Assembly: GCA_019746975.1 (NCBI GenBank)
Contig: JAIERK010000023.1
Coordinates: 1 to 47,361, forward strand
Direction of reading: 5' to 3'
Origin: Candidatus Obscuribacterales bacterium
GTDB taxonomy: Bacteria > Cyanobacteriota > Vampirovibrionia > Obscuribacterales > Obscuribacteraceae
DNA: 47,361 bases
Positions 7,332 through 15,119 of this stretch are shown here, piece by piece (within the stretch, counting starts at the first letter, position 1; each line of letters opens with the position of its first letter). A program made the translations under genes and the position numbers. The notes under the pieces are model-generated. The model ran no database searches. It was given only the letters and a program-made list of their open reading frames with translations, and had not been told where the DNA came from.

Positions 7332-7626
7332 CCAAATACCCCTTCGAGAGTGTTGATTGTGCGAAGGAATCCGCAGCGCAAAAGCCGATAGGCGTGGCGA
7401 CGGAACCTGTACGACCCGCAACAGATGCAGGTGCGCTAGAAGCAAGATTGAGAGCCTGAGAGTCGAGCAATTGCAGTCTCGCTCGATTAGACCAGGCATC
7501 GGCAAGCTCTTGAATCGCCGAACATGTCTGAGGAGAGCTCAGGTCAAGGTCAAATCGAAAACGAGATTCTGCGCCGGTGTAGTGCAACTTCGCAGTCGTC
7601 TCGACCATATTTCGAACACCTACCAT
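7324..7626 (-). CDS. Possible small ORF overlapping the M48 start
   Basis: A frame of 100 residues (first ATG 7626; second ATG at residue 7 reads MVETTAKLHYTGAESRF) ends with a TAA inside the M48 start, in the overlap ATGGCTAA (7331-7324). Such an overlap is typical of translational coupling. The N-terminal third looks like protein (FRFDLDLSS), the rest is Ser/Ala-rich. No family and no strong Shine-Dalgarno are seen. It could instead be untranslated leader. Confidence 0.35.
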   Translation of the reverse strand: MVGVRNMVETTAKLHYTGAESRFRFDLDLSSPQTCSAIQELADAWSNRARLQLLDSQALNLASSAPASVAGRTGSVATPIGFCAADSFAQSTLSKGYLDG

Positions 7627-7960
7627 CCACTTCGAGGTGGGAGGCTAGATGGAAAAGCGAGATATTGAGACGCGTTCTGGGAGACGTTTGAAAAAAATCG
7701 ACGTGCGATATTAGGACTAAAGGACCTTAGTTAAAAGCTCATGATTCTCTCAACAGGCTTTCTTTAGACGATTTGAATGAACTCTGTATATTGCCTGGTG
7801 AGCGCATCCTGACATCCCGGATTACAGCTCGCGTAGCTTGCGGTATTATTCGTCTTCTGCGCTAGCAGTTGATACATGAGCCCGGATTGAGTGTATATCA
7901 GCGCGCTCCTAATAGTGTCCACCATTTTTGTCGGCGAGCGAGGCGCTATTTTCGAGCGTT
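7627..7960. other. Intergenic region without a recognisable gene
   Basis: About 330 nt between the possible small ORF and the cysteine-rich exported protein. I see no gene, RNA or strong hairpin in it. Confidence 0.4.
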
Positions 7961-8542
7961 TTACTGACGTTTTTCTTCACCGCAACACGACTTTGCGTCT
8001 GGCTTGCGCTTGGTGTTCGCCATTGAACTTTTGCTGTTGTCCCTGTCTTCAGTCTTTTTATTCGAGGCCGAGTTAGTGCCTTTGTTGCCCCATAGTCTTT
8101 CCGCTTTGTACTTCTTCAATGCGTCACTCTCTTCTTCGAATGGATACTCCTTGGAGTAGCGCTTGTCGATGAACTTTTGAATATCAGTAAGGGATTTGCC
8201 TTTGCGATGGAATTTTAAGGCAAGGATTGTCTCTTCCTGGCAAATGTGACAATCGACGCCATGATCGCTCGTAAAACAGTCTAGAAGGGTTGCGTGGCAA
8301 TCGGTCAGATCGCAACCGCAGTAACAGAACAACTTGGCGCAGATCTCGGGAATCTCTTTTGCCGCCTGGTAGCCTGCTTTCACTTGACCGACGTAGTTGT
8401 TCGGATCGAGCACATCCTTCTTCGCGGTGGCTTTGCCGCCGTCACTGTCGGCGGCTTGCGCTCCCGCGCTCGCTGATAACGCAGAGACGAGAGTCAGTGT
8501 GACTATGGTCGCCAACCTTGCTGTTTTAGAGAATGCCGTCAT
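7961..8542 (-). CDS. Exported PCYCGC-type cysteine-rich protein
   Basis: The protein has a signal peptide (MTAFSKTARLATIVTLTLVS, cleavage probably after SAGAQA) and then a compact cysteine cluster: FCYCGCDLTDCHATLLDC, then GVDCHICQEE. The CYCGC core is the signature of the PCYCGC family, small exported or lipid-anchored proteins presumed to bind metal or haem; the function is not established. Here the residue before the core is Phe rather than Pro. A helical segment (FHRKGKSLTDIQKFIDKRYSKEYPF) follows, then a Lys/Ser-rich low-complexity tail ending KSCCGEEKRQ, which adds two Cys. ATG 8542 is preferred over 8560 since it gives a clean signal peptide. The gene is divergent from mnmG. Confidence 0.7.
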   Translation of the reverse strand: MTAFSKTARLATIVTLTLVSALSASAGAQAADSDGGKATAKKDVLDPNNYVGQVKAGYQAAKEIPEICAKLFCYCGCDLTDCHATLLDCFTSDHGVDCHICQEETILALKFHRKGKSLTDIQKFIDKRYSKEYPFEEESDALKKYKAERLWGNKGTNSASNKKTEDRDNSKSSMANTKRKPDAKSCCGEEKRQ

Positions 8543-8786
8543 AACACATAGTTGTAACACGTTCGTGGCTGCACCAGATAATACCTGGCGACGGACGCTT
8601 GTAACGCATGCTTGGTGCCGACGAAAGAGACGCTGGCGGTCCCGGTGGTCGGGGATCTGAATTCTCCATGTTTCGACGTTAAGAAGAGTATTGGTTCACA
8701 AGCGGTTACAGCATCTTTTTGCTAAGATCTAGAACTCCTAGCAAGTATTCAGACATGCCAGATAGGATTGGTTGAAGGCGGTCGAC

Positions 8787-10691
8787 ATGGACTTCGATGT
8801 AGTTGTGATTGGTGGCGGGCATGCCGGCGCGGAAGCAGCCAATGCCAGCGCGAAGATGGGTTTGAAAACTCTGCTTCTTGCAGTCAATCTCGATACGGTC
8901 GGCGCGATGCCTTGCAACCCGGCTGTCGGCGGCCCTGGCAAATCGCACCTTGCCAAGGAAGTAGATGCGCTTGGTGGCGTAATTGGTATCGCTGCTGATG
9001 CTACGTATCTGCAGTTGCGCACTCTTAATTCGAGCCGAGGACCTGCCGTGCAGGCGTTGCGCGCGCAATCCGACAAGCGTGAATACAGCGCCTGGATCAA
9101 AAGATATTTGGAAACCTTGCCTAACCTCACCCTCAAGCAAGGCATGGTCAACCGTTTTATTTTAGAGAACAATCGCATTGCAGGTGTGGAACTGGCTTTC
9201 GGTGAGCGTATCCGTACAGGCGCAGTCGTACTTTGCGCTGGTACTTTCCTGGAAGGAACCATCTGGATCGGCAAACAAACTCAGCCTGCCGGTCGTGCCG
9301 GCGAATTTCCCGCGGTCGGACTGTCGGAGAATCTCAGAGGGCTCGGATTCTCGATGGGGCGTCTGAAGACTGGCACTCCGCCTCGGATCGATGGCAGAAC
9401 GATCGACTACACCAACTTGACCGTCGTCGATGGCGACAAGAATCCTGATTTCTTCTCCTTTCTGGATCACCGTCCTGTGCTTGAACAGGTCCCCTGCCAC
9501 CAGACGAGAACGACCGAAAAGACACACGATTTGATTCGAGCGAATCTGCACGAGTCGCCCATGTATTCAGGCATGATTCACGGTGTTGGTCCGAGGTACT
9601 GTCCATCGATCGAGGATAAAATCGTTCGTTTTGCCGACAAAGAGAGCCACTCCTTGTTTCTCGAGCCGGAAGGAAGATCGACTTATGAGGTCTATCTGCA
9701 AGGCTGCTCGACCAGCCTGCCTGTTGCCGTCCAGTTGGATATCATTCATTCCCTGCCTGGTCTCGAGAGCGCATCGATGGTGCGAGCGGCTTATGCGGTG
9801 GAGTATGACTATCTGCCTGCTGTGCAGTTCAACCACACATTGATGGCTAAAGATGTTCTCGGCTTCTTCGCAGCCGGTCAAATTCTTGGTACGAGTGGTT
9901 ATGAAGAAGCTGCCGCTCAAGGTATCATCGCCGGTATCAATGCCGCGCTTTATGTTGGTGGCGAAGAGCCGCTTGAGCTGCCGCGTTCATCCAGTTACAT
10001 AGGCACGCTTGTCGATGATCTGGTCACGAAGGAGATGGGCGAGCCTTATCGCATGATGACATCGCGATCCGAGTATCGGCTGCTGCTCAGGCAGGACAAT
10101 GCCGATCAGAGGCTCACCCCGTATGGTCGACGAGTGGGTTTGGTAGACGACTCACGTTGGACTTTGTTCGAAAACAAACAAAGTCGTATGAATCGCGAGA
10201 GGGAGAGACTCGCCTCGACTCGGATTAAGCCGGATGTTGCCTGGTCTGAAGCGCTTGGTGAGTATGACGAAGAGCTCAAATCCGCAGTCACGTTAGAGGA
10301 ACTTTTGCGTCGTCCTCGTGTCCCTTACACCGTAATTGAAAAGCTCATGCCTAGTGACTCCGAGGAGTCGTTTCCTCATGCCATGGAGATTGAGACGGAC
10401 ATCAAGTACGCTGGATACATCGAGCGCCAGAGAGCTCAGGTTCAACAAGCAGAAAAATACGACGGGGTTCGCTTGCCGGTCGGAATGGACTACAGCGAAC
10501 TGGTTCATCTCTCCAAAGAGACGCGTGAAAAGCTCAATCGTATTCGACCTGAAACCCTTGGGCAAGCTGCTCGCATCGGTGGAGTTCGTCCAGCGGACGT
10601 TTCAGTGTTGATGGTCTTTCTCGAATCTGAGCGACGCCGACAGCGCAGAGACAAAGTCGAATCGGACGAACTTGCAATCAGCGGAGTCTGA
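8787..10691 (+). CDS. mnmG: tRNA uridine-5-carboxymethylaminomethyl modification enzyme MnmG (GidA)
   Basis: MnmG, with MnmE, installs the (carboxymethyl)aminomethyl group at C5 of wobble uridine using FAD, NADH and methylene-THF. The 634 residues start with the FAD-binding DVVVIGGGHAGAEAANAS and continue with CNPAVGGPGKSHLAKEVDALGG, LNSSRGPAVQALRAQSDKREY, GRLKTGTPPRID, FFAGQILGTSGYEEAAAQG-like FAD site, MMTSRSEYRLLLRQDNAD and the C-terminal MnmE/tRNA-binding helical domain (KYAGYIERQ; LGQAARIGGVRPADVSVL). Length is normal. ATG 8787 is used because AAGGCGG lies upstream and the Rossmann strand follows directly. The PAVGGPGKS form resembles cyanobacterial MnmG. The next gene follows after 4 nt. 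Confidence 0.97.
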   Translation: MDFDVVVIGGGHAGAEAANASAKMGLKTLLLAVNLDTVGAMPCNPAVGGPGKSHLAKEVDALGGVIGIAADATYLQLRTLNSSRGPAVQALRAQSDKREYSAWIKRYLETLPNLTLKQGMVNRFILENNRIAGVELAFGERIRTGAVVLCAGTFLEGTIWIGKQTQPAGRAGEFPAVGLSENLRGLGFSMGRLKTGTPPRIDGRTIDYTNLTVVDGDKNPDFFSFLDHRPVLEQVPCHQTRTTEKTHDLIRANLHESPMYSGMIHGVGPRYCPSIEDKIVRFADKESHSLFLEPEGRSTYEVYLQGCSTSLPVAVQLDIIHSLPGLESASMVRAAYAVEYDYLPAVQFNHTLMAKDVLGFFAAGQILGTSGYEEAAAQGIIAGINAALYVGGEEPLELPRSSSYIGTLVDDLVTKEMGEPYRMMTSRSEYRLLLRQDNADQRLTPYGRRVGLVDDSRWTLFENKQSRMNRERERLASTRIKPDVAWSEALGEYDEELKSAVTLEELLRRPRVPYTVIEKLMPSDSEESFPHAMEIETDIKYAGYIERQRAQVQQAEKYDGVRLPVGMDYSELVHLSKETREKLNRIRPETLGQAARIGGVRPADVSVLMVFLESERRRQRRDKVESDELAISGV

Positions 10692-10695
10692 ACAA

Positions 10696-11655
10696 GTGTC
10701 GCGCCCCCTTGCTTCTTTTTTGTCTCTGACATTCGCGTTATCTCTCTTTGCCGCAGATGCTGTGATGGCCCAGAATTTTTCTAGCTCTTCCGAGGAGGTT
10801 CAGCGGCGCTTTGGTCGTCCCAGGCAAGTGGAAGAGGTGACTCCCAAGCCAGCCTCGGTTATTGCGCGTCCAAAAGCAGCTGCCACAAAGCGGCGGACTC
10901 AGACTGTCAAGGCGATCCCTGCTTCGCCGAAGCCAGCGAAGCCTGTTGCAGCGCCTCCCGCGGACGTCTCGCCTCCGCAGTCGAGCGCCGTCGAGAATGC
11001 TCCCGTGGATGATTCGCCGGCGTTGCGCGCTACTATCCAGCACAGCGAATCTCTACCGCCTTTGCCCGCCAAGTATCAGACCGGTGCTTTTCTCGGAGCC
11101 TATGGCTTGCCGCCTCTGACGGGGCGCCCAGAGCCCCCAATCACGGTTCAGTTCAAGGTTCCGGAGTGGCTGGCCGGAACGTGGCGGCGCAACTCTTCCA
11201 CGGAAACGAAGCGGACTGAGTTGCCGTCCGGTAAAGCTTTGAAGCCCGCTGGTACGACAGCGGCAGTTACGTCCGATATTTTTGGGACTTATCGCGATAA
11301 AGAAGGCCAGATCTGGCAGCTTTTTTCTTCGCAGCACGCCACCGGCGAGGTCGATAGGGGTGACCTGGTCGATCATCATCGGGTGACCAAATATAATCTT
11401 GAGATTGTTGGTGCCAAGAGCGCCGTGGTTGAGGTTCGTGCTTATCATCTCGTACTGAGCAAAAAAAAGCATCGCATCGTTCAGTCCTATCAGGATGAAG
11501 AGCTCAATACCTACAGCCTGGTAGCCGATGGCAAGCTCAGAACGGACAGCTCCGTCAAAGTTTTTGATGGAAATGGCTCTGCCAAGCTCCTGACGAATAG
11601 TACTTCGGAGGTTGTAAGGGTAAAGCGGTTCGAAGATCAGGCGGCGAGACGGTGA
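10696..11655 (+). CDS. Exported protein of unknown function, co-transcribed with mnmG
   Basis: From GTG 10696, 4 nt after the mnmG stop, with GGAG 9 nt upstream, the 319-residue protein starts with a signal peptide (VSRPLASFLSLTFALSLF, probable cleavage after AVMA). Residues about 40-120 are a Pro/Ala/Lys-rich linker (KPASVIARPKAAATKRR; PKPAKPVAAPPADVSPP). The C-terminal 200 residues form a beta-rich domain beginning FKVPEWLAGTWRRNSSTE and containing DIFGTYRDKEGQIWQLF, VVEVRAYHLVLSKKKHRIVQSYQDEELNTYS, reminiscent of a lipocalin-like or calycin fold; that is a guess. The longer frame from TTG 10672 would overlap mnmG and is not favoured. Confidence 0.8.
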   Translation: MSRPLASFLSLTFALSLFAADAVMAQNFSSSSEEVQRRFGRPRQVEEVTPKPASVIARPKAAATKRRTQTVKAIPASPKPAKPVAAPPADVSPPQSSAVENAPVDDSPALRATIQHSESLPPLPAKYQTGAFLGAYGLPPLTGRPEPPITVQFKVPEWLAGTWRRNSSTETKRTELPSGKALKPAGTTAAVTSDIFGTYRDKEGQIWQLFSSQHATGEVDRGDLVDHHRVTKYNLEIVGAKSAVVEVRAYHLVLSKKKHRIVQSYQDEELNTYSLVADGKLRTDSSVKVFDGNGSAKLLTNSTSEVVRVKRFEDQAARR

Positions 11656-11895
11656 TGGCTCAAGGGCTCCTAACTTTTCGACTAGTTGCGTCGATTAAAG
11701 CGGCATAGTTGCTGGGTTCCATTCAAAGTGCCGGTTAGTTTAACTTATTGAGAACAATAGGGAAGATCATGTTAGTACATCAACTCTTAGCGGGTAGATA
11801 ATGAGCAGTGATACGTTTTCGGCTGCAAATTCTTACGATAACAGTAAGTAGGGGGGAGCACCTGCTGATTAGCCCGGGGTGGGCTAGGGAACGTA

Positions 11896-14343
11896 TTGTA
11901 CTGGTTGCAACTGGATTCATTTGAGGTTGGTCAACAAACGGTGTCACCGAGTTTTTTCAAACCAAAACAGACTGTCCTGAGGATGTCTTCCGATGTAATG
12001 ATCGGCGAGATTCTCGTGAAGGCGCAGATCATCACGACGAAGCAGCTAGATGAGTGCGTTCGGCTATCGGGAATGAAGAGGCAGCATCTTGGCCAGATGC
12101 TAATAATGGCTGGATACATCAATTCACGGGACTTGCAGGTCGCTGTCGATGCGCAAGCGGCGCTCAGAGACAATCACGTCGATTTCGACACCGCCGTCAA
12201 AATTATTAGAATTGCGTGTAAGCAAAGCGTCACCTTCCAGGACGTCCTCAGAAATCAGCAAGCTGCCGAGCAGCAAGAAGAGGCAAGAATCGGATGGACG
12301 CTCGGCCAGCTGCTGCACGAAGCTGACATCGCCGATCAAAATCAACTTGATGTCGCTCATCAGCGCAGCAACTCTACTGGCATTCCAACAGGTCGCATAC
12401 TGGTTCTTAACGGTGTGTTGACCGATGAGCTGCTCTCCAGGGCGCTTGATCTATTGGTCAAGGTGCGTGATGAAGTTTGCTCGAGAGAGGATGCGATTGA
12501 AGCTATGCAGGTCGCCGCCGGCTTCTCGCAAGGATCGCCAATAACGCAGAACTTGCTTTTGCCGCCTGCTACAAAGCGTCCGAGGCTCGGACAGCTAATG
12601 CTAATGGCCGGCATCATGAACGACAAAGACGTAATGAACGCCGTAGAGCTCGGTTTGACGCATGGCATCCTGATTGGACAGGTCATGGTGGAGCAAGGTT
12701 ACGTATCCGTCAACCTGGTTGAAGCCGCTCTGGAGCTGCAAAGTTTTATCGAGACGGGACAGGTCGACATCGAACGCGCGGGCGAAGTCTTGCAGCGCGT
12801 CTACCATGGCGGTGGCAGCGTCCAGGATCTGATAACGAGTCTGCAGCCCATCATCAAAATGAATGAGGAGCGCGGACAGAAAATCTCATTTGAGAAATTG
12901 TTGGTCTTGTCTCGTGTAGTGAGCCAGGAGCAAATTCACGAAGCCTTTGATATCTGCCGGCAGACGCCGGAAGCGTTGGCGAAGATCCTTTGCTTGACCG
13001 GCTTCATGGAAGGGCGTATACACAATGCGGTACTTCGGTGTCATGAGTTGCTTGATCAAGGCCGCATAACGCAAGACGACGCTCTCGTGGCACTCGATTA
13101 TTGTTTTAACAAGGATCCGGAGTCTTCTCCGGACTTCGATGAGGCTCTGTCCGAGCTCGGATGGTCAGACATCAGCAATTCGTCCGCGGGCGGCTATCAG
13201 GATTCAGGACAAGAATTCGACCCTGAGCGAACCTCTGACGAGATTCCGATTATCACGGCCACAGAGATGCTCACTGCGGCAGCAGAACCGGCGTCATCCG
13301 GTTTTAATCTACTGGAGCATTTTGGTCTGTCCAGCGATTCGCAGGAGAATACCGCCGAAGACTCGGCGGCTGCACCAGACGAGGAGCCTCCCAAACCTGA
13401 AGTTGTCGCTCCTCGCGCCGAACGTGAATGGCAGGATGCAGGAGATGAGCCCGTGAGCATGGGTGTCGAAACGGCCGACACACCAGTATTCAGCCTCACC
13501 GAAAGAGTTGTTGATAGTCCGATGGACGATGTGCCCAGGGGGCAGCTCATTAGTGGGCGATTGGCAGGAATTCTGGATCGATTGGTTGATGAAGAGACAG
13601 ATGCTCCCAACGGCGGAAGTAAGGGCAATGGGCAGGGTGCTCCGGAAGCCAAACCGCCGACAGTCGAACCCGAGTCGCAACCGGCGAGACCGCTCGGTCC
13701 TCTAGGTCGGGTCAGACCCGATAAAGACAGCTTACGCCAGCAGGAGATGACGATTGCTCCGCAACGACTGAAGATCGATGATGCTTCCTTGCTTGCCGCA
13801 AGGGCGCAGAGTGAAGAAGCTGCTCCGCCTGAGCCTGAGGCCGAAAAGAAAGCGGCAGTCGGTGCCGCTATGTATCGATTGGCCGAGAGCTACTTCGAGC
13901 AGGGTGATTTTACCGAAGCGCAGAAAATCTATGAGAAGATTCTGGCGATTCGCCAAGCCGAACTCGGCAGTCAGCATGTTGAGCTTGTCGATGACCTGAA
14001 TAAGCTCGCGGAAGTGCTCTGGGTGCAAGGCAACTTCCGTCAGGCCGAGCCTTTCGTCAGGCGCGCAGTGACGATACTTGAGTCGACCCAACCGTGCGAT
14101 TCGTTGAAGTTGGCTGAGGGTCTGAGGATTCTAGCCGGGTTGTTCTTCCAGCAAGGTAAGTTCGAGCCCAGTATCCCATTCCTAGAGCATGCGCTTCTGC
14201 TGAAGCGGCAGGCTCTGGGCGAAGAGCATCGAGACGTAGGCAATTTGCTCAAAGAATATGCCAAGTTGTTGAAAAAGATGGGACGTACCGCCGAAGCGGA
14301 AAAACATTACCTGCAGGCAAAGAAGATTCTATCTAAAGAGTAG
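11896..14343 (+). CDS. Tandem MshEN/GspE-N-like modules with C-terminal TPRs
   Basis: This 815-residue protein carries four copies, each about 90-105 residues, of a helical module like the N-terminal domain of type II secretion/type IV pilus ATPases: IGEILVKAQIITTKQLDECV (from residue 35), LGQLLHEADIADQNQLDVA, LGQLMLMAGIMNDKDVMNAV and FEKLLVLSRVVSQEQIHEAF. Each has a second half such as LGQMLIMAGYINSRDLQVAV. A long acidic Pro/Ser/Glu linker follows (about 430-640). The C-terminus has three or four TPRs of kinesin-light-chain type (AESYFEQGDFTEAQKIYEKIL, LAEVLWVQGNFRQAEPFV, GLRILAGLFFQQGKFEPSIP). No ATPase domain is present. MshEN domains can bind c-di-GMP; whether these do is unknown. TTG 11896 has AGGGA 5 nt upstream; ATG 11983 is the alternative. 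Confidence 0.8.
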   Translation: MYWLQLDSFEVGQQTVSPSFFKPKQTVLRMSSDVMIGEILVKAQIITTKQLDECVRLSGMKRQHLGQMLIMAGYINSRDLQVAVDAQAALRDNHVDFDTAVKIIRIACKQSVTFQDVLRNQQAAEQQEEARIGWTLGQLLHEADIADQNQLDVAHQRSNSTGIPTGRILVLNGVLTDELLSRALDLLVKVRDEVCSREDAIEAMQVAAGFSQGSPITQNLLLPPATKRPRLGQLMLMAGIMNDKDVMNAVELGLTHGILIGQVMVEQGYVSVNLVEAALELQSFIETGQVDIERAGEVLQRVYHGGGSVQDLITSLQPIIKMNEERGQKISFEKLLVLSRVVSQEQIHEAFDICRQTPEALAKILCLTGFMEGRIHNAVLRCHELLDQGRITQDDALVALDYCFNKDPESSPDFDEALSELGWSDISNSSAGGYQDSGQEFDPERTSDEIPIITATEMLTAAAEPASSGFNLLEHFGLSSDSQENTAEDSAAAPDEEPPKPEVVAPRAEREWQDAGDEPVSMGVETADTPVFSLTERVVDSPMDDVPRGQLISGRLAGILDRLVDEETDAPNGGSKGNGQGAPEAKPPTVEPESQPARPLGPLGRVRPDKDSLRQQEMTIAPQRLKIDDASLLAARAQSEEAAPPEPEAEKKAAVGAAMYRLAESYFEQGDFTEAQKIYEKILAIRQAELGSQHVELVDDLNKLAEVLWVQGNFRQAEPFVRRAVTILESTQPCDSLKLAEGLRILAGLFFQQGKFEPSIPFLEHALLLKRQALGEEHRDVGNLLKEYAKLLKKMGRTAEAEKHYLQAKKILSKE

Positions 14344-14511
14344 GTCAATATCTGCTCTTTCGAAGTTTGAATCCGTTCGGAAGGCATGTGTGCGCGCATG
14401 GGTTCGAGTCTGTCTTCGATGGATAACTTTGCCTTTGGCTGGAGTGCGCATGTCGAAGCCAAGAAGCAACGAAGTCGTTACCCGCGAACAAGCCCGGCTG
14501 GTATCGTGTGA

Positions 14512-14517
14512 CATAAT
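14512..14517 (+). promoter_or_regulatory. Extended -10 element of the ferritin-like gene
   Basis: TGA precedes CATAAT (14512-14517), an extended -10 arrangement. The box ends 6 nt before the GTG at 14524, the same spacing as at pyrB, so a leaderless transcript is predicted. There is no good -35, which extended -10 promoters can lack. Confidence 0.45.
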
Positions 14518-14523
14518 ACGGCC

Positions 14524-15060
14524 GTGGACGACAACGAACACCGCAAACAACTTATCCACGTCCTCCATATGGCGTATTCCGGAGAACTAGCTGCCGGCAT
14601 TGCTTATGCAGGGCATTGGCGCTCACTCCGGGATGAGCAACAGCGAACCGATATCAAGAAAATCGAAAGCGAGGAATGGACGCATCGCATGCTGGTCGGG
14701 CAGATGCTGAAACAACTCGGTGCCAAGCCGCAACGCTGGCGAGAAGCGATGATGACTACGATAGGTTCTTCTGTGTTCGTCGCCTGTTTCATAGGCGGTT
14801 GGTTCTTACCTATGTACTTTGCGGGCCGGCTGGAAAGCGCTAATAATGCTGAATACGAACATGCCGCCTTTCACGCTGAAGCGCTGGGCTTGCTGGACAT
14901 GAAAGCAATATTGCTGGAACTCGCTGAAGTTGAGCTGACACACGAACAGTTTTTCAAAGACATCGTTCAGGGACACAAGCTTTTACCGCTCATGATCCAG
15001 CACTTCGAGTGGGGGAGCATCGATGTGCTGGAATCGAAACCCGCCGAAACCGACCCGTAA
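14524..15060 (+). CDS. Ferritin-like di-iron protein (COQ7-type)
   Basis: The 178-residue helical protein has the four-helix di-iron pattern: E21 (GELAAGIAYAGHW), E51xxH54 (SEEWTHRML), a third-helix Glu (E104 or E112 in LESANNAEYEHAAFHAE) and E137xxH140 (EVELTHEQFF). The same spacing is found in demethoxyubiquinone hydroxylase (COQ7/UbiF-replacing) and related ferritin-like proteins. A hydrophobic stretch (80-100, TIGSSVFVACFIGGWFLPMYF) between helices two and three suggests membrane association, as in COQ7. The substrate is not readable from the sequence; no quinone-synthesis gene is nearby. The start is GTG 14524, without a Shine-Dalgarno but with a -10 element 6 nt upstream. It converges with the LysM gene. 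Confidence 0.75.
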   Translation: MDDNEHRKQLIHVLHMAYSGELAAGIAYAGHWRSLRDEQQRTDIKKIESEEWTHRMLVGQMLKQLGAKPQRWREAMMTTIGSSVFVACFIGGWFLPMYFAGRLESANNAEYEHAAFHAEALGLLDMKAILLELAEVELTHEQFFKDIVQGHKLLPLMIQHFEWGSIDVLESKPAETDP

Positions 15061-15119
15061 ATGTGGATCGCAATTCGACTTGTCGTTTGCTCAAATCAAG
15101 CTGACTAGACGTTCGCTTA

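Noticed and set aside
11870..11887. TAGCCC/GGGCTA hairpin and preceding G-run as a riboswitch
   Set aside because: The stem is only 6 bp and no known riboswitch core could be matched; a 16-codon frame at 11801 ahead of it has no support.
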